From an uncultured Methylobacter sp. (GTDB taxonomy: Bacteria; Pseudomonadota; Gammaproteobacteria; Methylococcales; Methylomonadaceae): a stretch of DNA of 6,201 bases. Within the stretch, counting starts at the first letter, position 1; each line of letters starts with the position of its first letter. Positions 1 to 4,979 of the stretch are shown here, piece by piece. Location: positions 1-6,201 of the forward strand of contig CAIKYI010000107.1 in the NCBI GenBank assembly GCA_903831545.1, written 5' to 3'. The notes under the pieces were generated by a model. It was not told where the DNA came from and did not search any database. It saw only the letters and a list, made by a program, of their open reading frames with translations. Made by a program: the position numbers and the translations under genes.

Positions 1-71
1 ATAAAGCCTAATATCTATAACAAACCTCGTTATCATTGATGCCCAATAAATGCGAGGAGATTTTGGAAGGC

Positions 72-100
72 TTGCAGGGATAGCTGGAAGCGCTTACACT
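72..100 (+). promoter_or_regulatory. Candidate sigma70-type promoter of the peroxiredoxin gene
   Basis: TTGCAG at 72-77 and TACACT at 95-100 are separated by exactly 17 bases. They match the consensus hexamers at 3 of 6 and 4 of 6 positions. Transcription would begin near 107 and give a leader of about 40 bases before the chosen start at 146. The spacing is ideal but the hexamers are mediocre, so this is an inference from pattern only. Confidence 0.35.
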
Positions 101-145
101 GCAGGCTCTGATGTTAACTATCCGTTATTTTTCAAGGTGCTTCTC

Positions 146-610
146 ATGTTAGAAATAAACCAACCCGCTCCGCTGTTTAGTTCAAAAAATCAACACAATG
201 ACCCTGTCAGTTTGTCTGATTATTCCGGGAAGAAAAATGTCGTTTTGTATTTTTATCCAAAGGATGACACGCCGGGTTGCACCATAGAGGCGAACGAGTT
301 TACCGGGCTTGCCGAAGAATTTGCCAAAACCGATACTGTGGTTATCGGCGTGAGCAAGGATAGTTGCGCCAGTCATATCGACTTTATAAAGAAATTTGAT
401 CTGCGCCTGGATTTACTGGCCGATGTTGACGGTGAGCTTTGCGAAAGCTATGGCGTATGGCGTGAGCGGGAAAAAAATGGCGTTAAAAGCATGGCTATTT
501 TTCGCTCGACCTTTATTATTGATAAACAGGGTGTTTTGGTTGATGTGGCGTATGGCGTAACGCCCGATGGTCATGCCCAAGCAGTATTGGAAAAAGTAAA
601 ATCTTTGTAA
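146..610 (+). CDS. bcp: Thioredoxin-dependent peroxiredoxin, Bcp/PrxQ subfamily
   Basis: This encodes a 154-residue cytoplasmic thiol peroxidase that reduces hydrogen peroxide and organic hydroperoxides, normally recycled by thioredoxin. The thioredoxin-like AhpC/TSA fold covers almost the whole protein. The active-site segment P38-K-D-D-T-P-G-C45-T carries the peroxidatic cysteine, and R120 in the R-S-T-F-I-I-D strand is the conserved active-site arginine. The length matches the family (about 150-157). The frame is open upstream to an ATG at 50, but those 32 extra residues look non-homologous. The ATG at 146 has AAGGTG at 134-139, six bases upstream, and starts exactly where the family does. 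The resolving cysteine usual in Escherichia coli Bcp, five residues after the peroxidatic one, is Asn50 here. C74 and C99 are the only other cysteines, so C74 at the start of the next helix may be the resolving partner, or the enzyme may be of 1-Cys type. Function is secure at family level; the exact recycling mechanism is inferred. Confidence 0.95.
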   Translation: MLEINQPAPLFSSKNQHNDPVSLSDYSGKKNVVLYFYPKDDTPGCTIEANEFTGLAEEFAKTDTVVIGVSKDSCASHIDFIKKFDLRLDLLADVDGELCESYGVWREREKNGVKSMAIFRSTFIIDKQGVLVDVAYGVTPDGHAQAVLEKVKSL

Positions 611-637
611 TTTGCCGTCAATTACGTTTTGGTTTTT

Positions 638-680
638 TGGCGACAAAGCGGAAACAATAAAAAATCCTGCTTTGTCGCTA
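638..680. repeat. Inverted repeat / hairpin between bcp and the VOC gene
   Basis: GCGACAAAGC at 640-649 is perfectly complementary to GCTTTGTCGC at 669-678. The stem can extend outward by a G-U pair (639/679) and a T-A pair (638/680), and inward by G-U (650/668) and G-C (651/667). The loop is about 15-19 bases and A-rich. Only a weak T-rich stretch (CTCATTTTCT) follows on the + strand, so it could be a poor intrinsic terminator for bcp, an mRNA-processing or stabilising stem, or one copy of a dispersed repeat. The pairing is seen directly; the role is unknown. Confidence 0.6.
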
Positions 681-716
681 CTCATTTTCTACAGTTCAAG
701 AAAGTTCATTCAAATA

Positions 717-1091
717 ATGACCAAAATAAATTTTACTTTGCAACATGCCAGTTTAATTGTTGCAGATACTGAAATCTCGTTGAGATTTTACTGTGATGTT
801 ATTGGGTTGCAACAAACCGACAGGCCCGATTTAGGCTTTCCAGGCGCTTGGTTGCAATTGGGTGGTCAACAGATTCATTTGCTGGAACTGGAAAATCCTG
901 ACCCGATAACAGGTCGCCCCGCTCATGGCGGACGTGATCGACATATCGCACTAAGTGTCGAGGAGTTGGATCCCATTCGGGCTATACTGGATAAAACCGG
1001 GACAGTTTACACCTTAAGTATATCCGGACGAAAAGCGCTGTTTTGTCGTGACCCTGACGGCAATGCGCTGGAGATTCTTCAGTTGCCATAA
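717..1091 (+). CDS. VOC-superfamily (glyoxalase/dioxygenase fold) protein
   Basis: This encodes a 124-residue single-module vicinal oxygen chelate protein. It has two beta-alpha-beta-beta-beta units, about residues 6-58 and 72-123. H10 opens the first unit (L-Q-H-A-S-L-I-V-A-D), H54 lies on its last strand, H76 opens the second unit (R-H-I-A-L-S-V), and E119 sits in the closing D-P-D-G-N-A-L-E motif. These four positions correspond to the metal-binding sites of the fold, so a divalent-metal enzyme is likely. The reaction cannot be told: relatives include glyoxalase I, epimerases, dioxygenases and fosfomycin or bleomycin resistance proteins. The frame is open back to a TTG at 612, but the ATG at 717 begins just before the first strand and gives the normal length. 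The ribosome binding site is weak (AAGAAAG about 12 bases upstream). The gene may be read through from bcp across the hairpin at 638-680. It ends nine bases before the convergent SemiSWEET gene, with no clear terminator between. Confidence 0.88.
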   Translation: MTKINFTLQHASLIVADTEISLRFYCDVIGLQQTDRPDLGFPGAWLQLGGQQIHLLELENPDPITGRPAHGGRDRHIALSVEELDPIRAILDKTGTVYTLSISGRKALFCRDPDGNALEILQLP

Positions 1092-1100
1092 TCATGGTGA

Positions 1101-1376
1101 TCAGGCTTTTTTCTTGCTTACCATATTGTAAATCTTGAAGAAAAGTATTGACGAGGACAGCAGCAGCGTTATCGCATTTGCAAATATAATGGCTTTGTCA
1201 TTGAGATAAATTCCATAAACGAGCCAACAGAGTACGCCTAAAGTAAAGCTGCTGTACATGCCCAAAGACAGGGATTCGGTATCCCTGCTTTTTATCGTTA
1301 ATATTGCCTGGGGAACAAATGAAGTCGTCGTGAGTGTGGCGGCTAAATAACTAATTATTTCAGGTGTGCTTATCAT
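1101..1376 (-). CDS. SemiSWEET-type small sugar transporter (PQ-loop/MtN3 family)
   Basis: This encodes a 91-residue inner-membrane protein with three predicted helices, at about residues 5-25, 38-57 and 63-84. That is the single triple-helix bundle of bacterial SemiSWEETs, which dimerise to form one sugar path. The F-V-P-Q motif at about residues 20-23 of the first helix is the family's PQ hinge. The following K-S-R-D-T-E-S-L-S-L-G-M-Y loop is also typical, as is the basic C-terminus (K-K-K). Characterised members move sucrose or glucose by facilitated diffusion, but the substrate here is not predictable from sequence. The gene starts 22 bases after the stop of the DUF1289 gene on the same strand, so the two are probably one transcript. 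Its own ribosome binding site is poor (AGGT about 12 bases upstream), which suggests translation partly depends on the upstream gene. The family call is firm; the transported solute is inference. Confidence 0.9.
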   Translation of the reverse strand: MISTPEIISYLAATLTTTSFVPQAILTIKSRDTESLSLGMYSSFTLGVLCWLVYGIYLNDKAIIFANAITLLLSSSILFFKIYNMVSKKKA

Positions 1377-1398
1377 AAATATTTTTTACCTGATGCCG

Positions 1399-1614
1399 TT
1401 ATTTTCCTGCCGCAGATTTTTTTAGTTTTTTTAGTACGCTTTGTCCGATAGCATTTGAAAACTCCTCTATGTTTTCGTACTCTTGGGTTTGGGCAAAATT
1501 TACCACTTCCATAACCAGTCTTTTTGTTTCCGCGATTTCTGTGTGCGCCCGGCCACAACCCTGGCAATGCGTTCCATCGTAGGTACAGTTATCGGTACAG
1601 GGACTAAATTTCAT
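1399..1614 (-). CDS. DUF1289-type tetra-cysteine small protein
   Basis: This encodes a 71-residue soluble protein. The N-terminus begins S-P-C6-T-D-N-C10, then C17-Q-G-C20-G-R, followed by an E-I-A segment. This C-x3-C-x6-C-x2-C arrangement with the G-C-G-R turn is the signature of DUF1289 (Pfam PF06945), a widespread proteobacterial family of unknown function often described as Fe-S or zinc binding from its cysteines. The central part is helical (residues about 25-60), and the tail is lysine-rich (K-K-L-K-K-S). The ATG at 1612-1614 is preceded by GAGG eight bases upstream, a good ribosome binding site. An overlapping open frame at 1373-1567 is a shadow. The gene lies upstream of the SemiSWEET gene in a likely two-gene transcript; whether the two proteins are functionally linked cannot be told. 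Metal binding is inferred from the cysteine pattern. Confidence 0.88.
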   Translation of the reverse strand: MKFSPCTDNCTYDGTHCQGCGRAHTEIAETKRLVMEVVNFAQTQEYENIEEFSNAIGQSVLKKLKKSAAGK

Positions 1615-1666
1615 GATTGTTTCCTCTAAGTGTTTATGGATTAATAAATAACATCCAAATCAAGCT

Positions 1667-1695
1667 AAAATACTTGCTGTCTATATCTTCGCCAA
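1667..1695 (-). promoter_or_regulatory. Candidate promoter for the DUF1289-SemiSWEET pair
   Basis: Read on the minus strand, TTGGCG (complement of 1690-1695) and TATTTT (complement of 1667-1672) are 17 bases apart. Each matches the sigma70 consensus at four of six positions. A transcript would start near 1660 and have a leader of about 45 bases. An imperfect 9-bp inverted repeat (1688-1696 with 1728-1736) overlaps the -35 side and could be an operator or coincidence. The evidence is pattern only. Confidence 0.28.
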
Positions 1696-1769
1696 GAATT
1701 TTACCACATCAAGCATAGGTCGTTGCCCTTGGTGAAGTAAAATAAGCTATTTTTAAATATACTTAACGG

Positions 1770-3422
1770 TTAGAAAACTTTTCCAAATTTAATTGCTCCC
1801 TCAATAATTTGAAAAACACCTTTACCGCGCTCCTGGTTGTTTTTAAAGATAGCATGTCCTAACTGAATTTCGACACCGCAATGAACTGCTTCTTCGACGA
1901 TAACCTGAACTTGCTCGGGAAGAGTCATTTGCGACAAAATATTCATGTGCTCTGAATGAAGCCTCGGACAATCAGCCTCGAGTTGTTCGCGGGTGTGTAA
2001 CAGTTTGTTTAGCAAGCCATCCTTGTCTTTTTCCGGGTGTGACAAAATAAAGGCAATGATCTTCTTGATGTCTTCCAGTTCCTTTTCAACCACATCAATC
2101 TTAAGCTTAAGCCTATCCAGTTGCGACTGAAGATGAGGATTAAATCCGACGCAGACTTTAGTGATAAAGCCGGCGTTAGTGCCTAATACTCCCGTTTTTA
2201 CAAGATTTGATGCGCTGCTGATACCGCCAATAATCCGGCCCTTTTTACCGCCGGACTTCCCGACTAATATTCGATTAAGTGCGGATAAATGGTTGTGCAT
2301 CGAAAACTCTCCAATAATGATGTCTATGTCGGCATCCATGGCAACATTTTCGGCAAAGCGTGCACTAATTGAGCCTTTACTGAGGATTTTTGCATTATAA
2401 ACAGGTGCTTCATTGACGTCCCCGCTATGATGACCAATTACTCCGCCCTTGATAACAATATTTCCATCCGCAACAATTTCTGCCGCTTCAACCGTTCCGC
2501 CTATAAACACATCTCCCGATGCGTAAACTTTCATTCCGTCCTTAACATCGCCCTTTATATTAATGGTTCCATCAAAGTTTACGTTTCCGGTTGAGATATC
2601 TACCAGAGACAGGTTAACGGTGGGCTCGACTATAACGCCATTCGGTACCAGCTTAGGTTGTCCGGTAATCGCGGCCAGTAACAGGCTGTTATTGTCAGGG
2701 TCAGACTCTACTTCCTGCTCAAGTTCTACTCCTTGTAGCCCCGAGGCAAATTGGGTGTCCTTGCCCCGTTGCGGCAGAAGTACCTGGCCGGTAATGTCCC
2801 AGCCATTTTTTCCTGCGGTGGGTGGGGTTCGGAACATGAGTGGATCGCCTTTTTTTACAACAATAAGATCGCCGAGATCTCTGTAGTCGGCAATGCCCTG
2901 CTTGTCTACCTGGGGTTTTCGTTCTCTGATTTGTGGTATCAGGCTTTGAAAGCGTGCGTCATTACCCTTTACGGGTTCTAATCCTCTGGCAATGATACGT
3001 TCTGCTGCGTACCCTTCTTTTAAGGCTGCCTGGATTTCATTAATCATGATGCCCCGCACGATTCCTTTTTCTTTTAAGGCCATTTGAATTTGATCAAAAG
3101 TAACAGAGGTACCGCCATAGGGAGGAATTAAAGTAAGTCTGGCGGACATTTTGACGATGTCTATCTGGATTGCACATTCGCCATTACGGCGCTCGCCAAT
3201 TTCCAGGGTGAATCCTTCATTAGGGGTGTTGTACTGTTTTAGCAGGTGTGTAAGTGCATTTTCATACAAAAACAAATTGGCCATGCCTTGTTTGGTGAGA
3301 GCCTCTTTGATGAGCGCCATATCCAGAGGTGGCTTGTAGTCGGTCTTCTCAAATACGGCAAGCAGTTTGCCGTCATCGTTAAGCCTGAATGTCAGTACCT
3401 CTTTAGTTGAAGAGTCAATCAT
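1770..3422 (-). CDS. FapA/DUF342 family beta-helix protein
   Basis: This encodes a 550-residue cytoplasmic protein of the DUF342 (FapA, PF03961) family. Residues about 1-80 form a variable N-terminal region. About 85-262 is the conserved FapA domain, with L-T-L-I-P-P-Y-G-G, G-I-V-R-G-I, A-R-G-L-E-P-V-K-G, D-Y-R-D-L-G, V-K-K-G-D-P-L and P-P-T-A-G-K-N-G-W-D motifs. About 265-420 is a right-handed beta-helix of short glycine-rich turns (S-T-G-N-V-N-F-D-G, V-Y-A-S-G-D-V-F-I-G-G, I-V-A-D-G-N-I-V-I-K-G-G). About 430-490 is a predicted coiled coil, followed by a small C-terminal domain to 550. The start is certain: AAGGAG lies seven bases before the ATG. A Vibrio homologue affects polar flagellum assembly and interacts with EIIA-Glc; the general biochemical role of the family is unclear. 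No flagellar gene adjoins it here, so a flagellar role in this organism is only a possibility. It is full length with no frameshift. The 3' side shows no strong terminator. Confidence 0.93.
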   Translation of the reverse strand: MIDSSTKEVLTFRLNDDGKLLAVFEKTDYKPPLDMALIKEALTKQGMANLFLYENALTHLLKQYNTPNEGFTLEIGERRNGECAIQIDIVKMSARLTLIPPYGGTSVTFDQIQMALKEKGIVRGIMINEIQAALKEGYAAERIIARGLEPVKGNDARFQSLIPQIRERKPQVDKQGIADYRDLGDLIVVKKGDPLMFRTPPTAGKNGWDITGQVLLPQRGKDTQFASGLQGVELEQEVESDPDNNSLLLAAITGQPKLVPNGVIVEPTVNLSLVDISTGNVNFDGTINIKGDVKDGMKVYASGDVFIGGTVEAAEIVADGNIVIKGGVIGHHSGDVNEAPVYNAKILSKGSISARFAENVAMDADIDIIIGEFSMHNHLSALNRILVGKSGGKKGRIIGGISSASNLVKTGVLGTNAGFITKVCVGFNPHLQSQLDRLKLKIDVVEKELEDIKKIIAFILSHPEKDKDGLLNKLLHTREQLEADCPRLHSEHMNILSQMTLPEQVQVIVEEAVHCGVEIQLGHAIFKNNQERGKGVFQIIEGAIKFGKVF

Positions 3423-3464
3423 AAACTAGCTCCTTGAAAAATTATTGCAGTGTATCAGCGCGGG

Positions 3465-3500
3465 AAAAAACAAAAAACTAGCTTTAGTCTAGCAATAGTT
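3465..3500 (-). terminator. Terminator-like hairpin upstream of the FapA-type gene
   Basis: On the minus strand AACTA (complement of 3496-3500), a two-base bulge and GCT pair with AGC and TAGTT (complement of 3476-3483) around a seven-base loop. The stem is followed directly by two runs of six T separated by one G (3477-3472 and 3470-3465). The stem is short and A+T-rich, but the position of the T-tract is right for an intrinsic terminator. It would end transcripts coming from the small coiled-coil gene upstream, or act inside the leader of the FapA-type gene. The structure is seen; activity is inferred. Confidence 0.38.
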
Positions 3501-3584
3501 GCTCTAAACGAATTACCGGGTAGTGAATTGGGAAAATGCTTCTTTGTAAGTAGCCGATTTTGGGGCATAACAGGCGCCTCTAAA

Positions 3585-3590
3585 ATTATA
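3585..3590 (-). promoter_or_regulatory. TATAAT box upstream of the FapA-type gene
   Basis: A perfect TATAAT is present on the minus strand, about 160 bases before the FapA-type start codon. No good -35 hexamer lies 16-18 bases upstream and there is no extended TG, so this is a weak call. If used, the transcript leader would include the terminator-like hairpin at 3465-3500. The rest of the 3423-3679 spacer shows no supported gene. Confidence 0.25.
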
Positions 3591-3679
3591 GCTTAAATCC
3601 GTTGTGGCTCTTGAGGTTAAGGTCTGATAACAGCATAAGTAAAACTGGGAGAAGGTTTTATCTAACGTGTTTTTTCAGC

Positions 3680-4030
3680 TTATTTCATGATCAATTCAAT
3701 TAATTTGACGAAAGCAGGGTTAAATAAAGTTAAGCCAAAGAGGGCAATTCCGATTAATATTTTCAGTAGTAAGGTATTTTGTTTAAGTTCCCCGCGAAGC
3801 ACATTAATTTCGGCCCGCACGAATTCTTTAGTCGCCAATTCAGTGCGTAGTTCGTTGTAAAGCTCAGCTTTGAGTACGTCTTTTTTACGGATGATATGCT
3901 CATCAGCCTGGTTTTCGATGGCTTGAATAGAGCCTTCTATTGCCTTGGCGAAAACCTTTGCTTTTTCTCTGTCTTGGTTAAACGCTGTTTCCAGTAACAA
4001 AAAAACATTGCGTGGTATTGAGTATGACAT
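3680..4030 (-). CDS. Small coiled-coil protein with C-terminal membrane anchor (DUF1640/CCDC90-like)
   Basis: This encodes a 116-residue protein. Residues about 1-40 form a compact helical head rich in charged residues. About 41-85 is a long helix with heptad character, containing an L-A-T-K-E-F segment followed by R-A-E-I and R-G-E-L. About 87-105 is a hydrophobic membrane helix (L-L-L-K-I-L-I-G-I-A-L-F-G-L), with a short tail behind it. This head-stalk-anchor layout and the A-T-K-E motif resemble bacterial DUF1640 proteins, relatives of mitochondrial MCUR1/CCDC90. These are membrane-anchored coiled-coil trimers with no settled function in bacteria. The start ATG has AGGG six bases upstream and an extended -10 promoter about 35 bases upstream, so it is probably expressed alone. 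It is divergent from hisB; no functional link to histidine synthesis is implied. The family assignment is by resemblance and should be read as likely, not certain. Confidence 0.78.
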   Translation of the reverse strand: MSYSIPRNVFLLLETAFNQDREKAKVFAKAIEGSIQAIENQADEHIIRKKDVLKAELYNELRTELATKEFVRAEINVLRGELKQNTLLLKILIGIALFGLTLFNPAFVKLIELIMK

Positions 4031-4062
4031 GGCTCACCCTTTTGAATTATGCTCTTTGGTGA

Positions 4063-4071
4063 ATTATAGCA
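4063..4071 (-). promoter_or_regulatory. Extended -10 promoter of the coiled-coil protein gene
   Basis: The minus strand reads TGCTATAAT, a perfect extended -10 element (TGn followed by TATAAT). Transcription would begin near 4056, giving a leader of about 26 bases with the ribosome binding site close to the start codon. A second TATAAT lies just upstream (complement of 4071-4076). No good -35 hexamer is visible, which is tolerated by extended -10 promoters. Confidence 0.45.
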
Positions 4072-4157
4072 TTATAAAAATCAGCGTTGATGATAAACAT
4101 CAGTCGAATAAATTGAATAGCGATTCTTGGCTATTAACCGGAAAATGATCTTTGAAC

Positions 4158-4171
4158 AAAATTAACTATAG
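4158..4171. repeat. Direct repeat, left copy (AAAATTAACTATAG)
   Basis: This 14-base sequence is exactly repeated at 4341-4354, a period of 183 bases. The bases on each side differ between the copies, so the repeat is exactly 14 long. The copy overlaps a TTAAC/GTTAA dyad. The role is unknown: a twin protein-binding site, a remnant target duplication or chance. Confidence 0.6.
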
Positions 4172-4321
4172 GTTAACTTTAGGCAGGAAAAAAACAGCCT
4201 CATAGGCAGGGCTGAACAGGTGCATTAAGTGTGAGTGATTAATATGTCCTGTATTTTCAAATTAGCATGCATTCATCTGGCACAACGAATAACAAACACT
4301 GCAAAATCTTGCCCGTCATAG

Positions 4322-4327
4322 TAAAAT
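4322..4327 (+). promoter_or_regulatory. Candidate -10 box for the hisB-hisH-hisA transcript
   Basis: TAAAAT matches the -10 consensus at five of six positions and lies 31 bases before the hisB start codon. The best hexamer 17 bases upstream (CTGCAA) is a poor -35, so an activator or another promoter may be used. No histidine-rich leader peptide or attenuator is visible. Confidence 0.25.
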
Positions 4328-4340
4328 GTCTGCAGTCTAA

Positions 4341-4354
4341 AAAATTAACTATAG
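4341..4354. repeat. Direct repeat, right copy (AAAATTAACTATAG)
   Basis: This is an exact copy of 4158-4171, ending four bases before the hisB start codon. It therefore occupies the place where a ribosome binding site would normally be, and it contains no purine-rich Shine-Dalgarno sequence. Confidence 0.6.
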
Positions 4355-4358
4355 AAAC

Positions 4359-4952
4359 ATGGATCAACGTACTGCGGAAGTAGAGCGAAATACGCTTGAA
4401 ACTCAAATTAAAATTAAAATAAACCTGGATGGATCGGGAAATTCATCATTTTCGACTGGTGTGCCTTTTCTTGAGCACATGCTTGATCAAATTGCCAGGC
4501 ATGGCTTGATCGATATGGACGTTGTAGCTCACGGCGACCTGGCCATTGATGCTCATCATACGGTTGAAGATATTGGTATTACCTTGGGTCAGGCGTTTAG
4601 CAAAGCCATGACCGACAAAAAAGGCATTTATCGTTACGGCCATGCCTACGTGCCGTTGGACGAAGCTTTGTCGCGCGTGGTCATCGATTTTTCGGGGCGC
4701 CCCGGTTTGTTCTATGACGTTAAATATCCCAAAGCCATGATCGGCAATTTTGACGTTGATTTGTTCCGTGAGTTTTTTCAGGGCTTTGTCAATCATGCCG
4801 GCGTAACCTTGCATATCGACAACCTGAAGGGTGCAAATGCACACCACGTCGCCGAAACAATTTTTAAAGCCATGGGTCGAGCCATTCGTATGGCGATTAC
4901 CGCTGACCCGCGAATGGCTGGCATAATGCCATCCACCAAAGGCAGTCTTTAA
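4359..4952 (+). CDS. hisB: Imidazoleglycerol-phosphate dehydratase
   Basis: This encodes a 197-residue cytoplasmic enzyme. It removes water from imidazole glycerol phosphate to give imidazole acetol phosphate, the sixth step of histidine synthesis. It is the monofunctional form; the histidinol-phosphatase domain fused in Escherichia coli is absent. The family motifs are all present: F-L-E-H40-M-L-D-Q-I-A-R-H48-G, D-A-H66-H67-T-V-E70-D, H95[16 protein letters not shown] and G-A-N-A-H162-H163-V-A-E166. The two H-H-x-x-E clusters supply the ligands of the two manganese ions at the interfaces of the 24-mer. Length is standard (about 195-200). The ATG at 4359 precedes the conserved R-T-A-E-V-x-R-N-T start by only a few residues, so it is the right start although no Shine-Dalgarno is present. 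It is first of the his cluster in the window; hisH follows after 27 bases. Confidence 0.98.
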   Translation: MDQRTAEVERNTLETQIKIKINLDGSGNSSFSTGVPFLEHMLDQIARHGLIDMDVVAHGDLAIDAHHTVEDIGITLGQAFSKAMTDKKGIYRYGHAYVPLDEALSRVVIDFSGRPGLFYDVKYPKAMIGNFDVDLFREFFQGFVNHAGVTLHIDNLKGANAHHVAETIFKAMGRAIRMAITADPRMAGIMPSTKGSL

Positions 4953-4979
4953 TCCTTGCACTTTTAATCTACCTTACTT

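Larger units (their letters stand above)
4031..4358. other. Divergent intergenic region before hisB
   Basis: This 328-base stretch holds no supported gene. It contains the extended -10 promoter of the minus-strand coiled-coil gene, a 14-bp direct repeat (4158-4171 and 4341-4354), and a small inverted repeat TTAAC/GTTAA (4162-4166 with 4172-4176). It also has a CAGCC/GGCTG stem (4195-4199 with 4210-4214, no T-tract) and a TAAAAT box before hisB. A 25-codon open frame at 4244-4321 has one histidine codon and no good ribosome binding site, so it is not a his leader peptide of the enterobacterial kind. Confidence 0.6.

Noticed and set aside
1..39. Tail of an upstream gene ending at TGA 37-39, or a divergent gene starting at ATG 36 on the minus strand and leaving the window
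   Set aside because: Both frames are only about 12 codons inside the window, with no recognisable motif and no good ribosome binding site, so neither can be supported.
612..716. In-frame upstream extension of the VOC gene from TTG at 612
   Set aside because: The extra 35 residues come from the hairpin spacer and look non-coding, and the family begins at about the ATG at 717.
1688..1736. 9-bp inverted repeat TTCGCCAAG / CTTGGTGAA as a terminator
   Set aside because: The loop is 31 bases, one pair is G-U on one strand and a mismatch on the other, and no T-tract follows directly.
3423..3483. 9-bp direct repeat AAACTAGCT at 3423-3431 and 3475-3483
   Set aside because: It is short and A+T-rich; one copy overlaps the ribosome binding site spacer and the other the terminator-like stem. 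Chance is a sufficient explanation.
3452..3488. Sigma28 (flagellar) promoter before the FapA-type gene: TAAAGCTA and GCTGATAC on the minus strand
   Set aside because: Both half-sites resemble the consensus, but the spacer is 19 bases instead of about 11, so the pair cannot work as a standard FliA promoter.
4278..4300. TGGCAC resembling a sigma54 -24 element
   Set aside because: No TTGC/GC element occurs at the required distance downstream.
4244..4321. 25-codon open frame upstream of hisB as a his attenuator leader peptide
   Set aside because: It has a single histidine codon and no Shine-Dalgarno, and no terminator hairpin with a T-tract lies between it and hisB.
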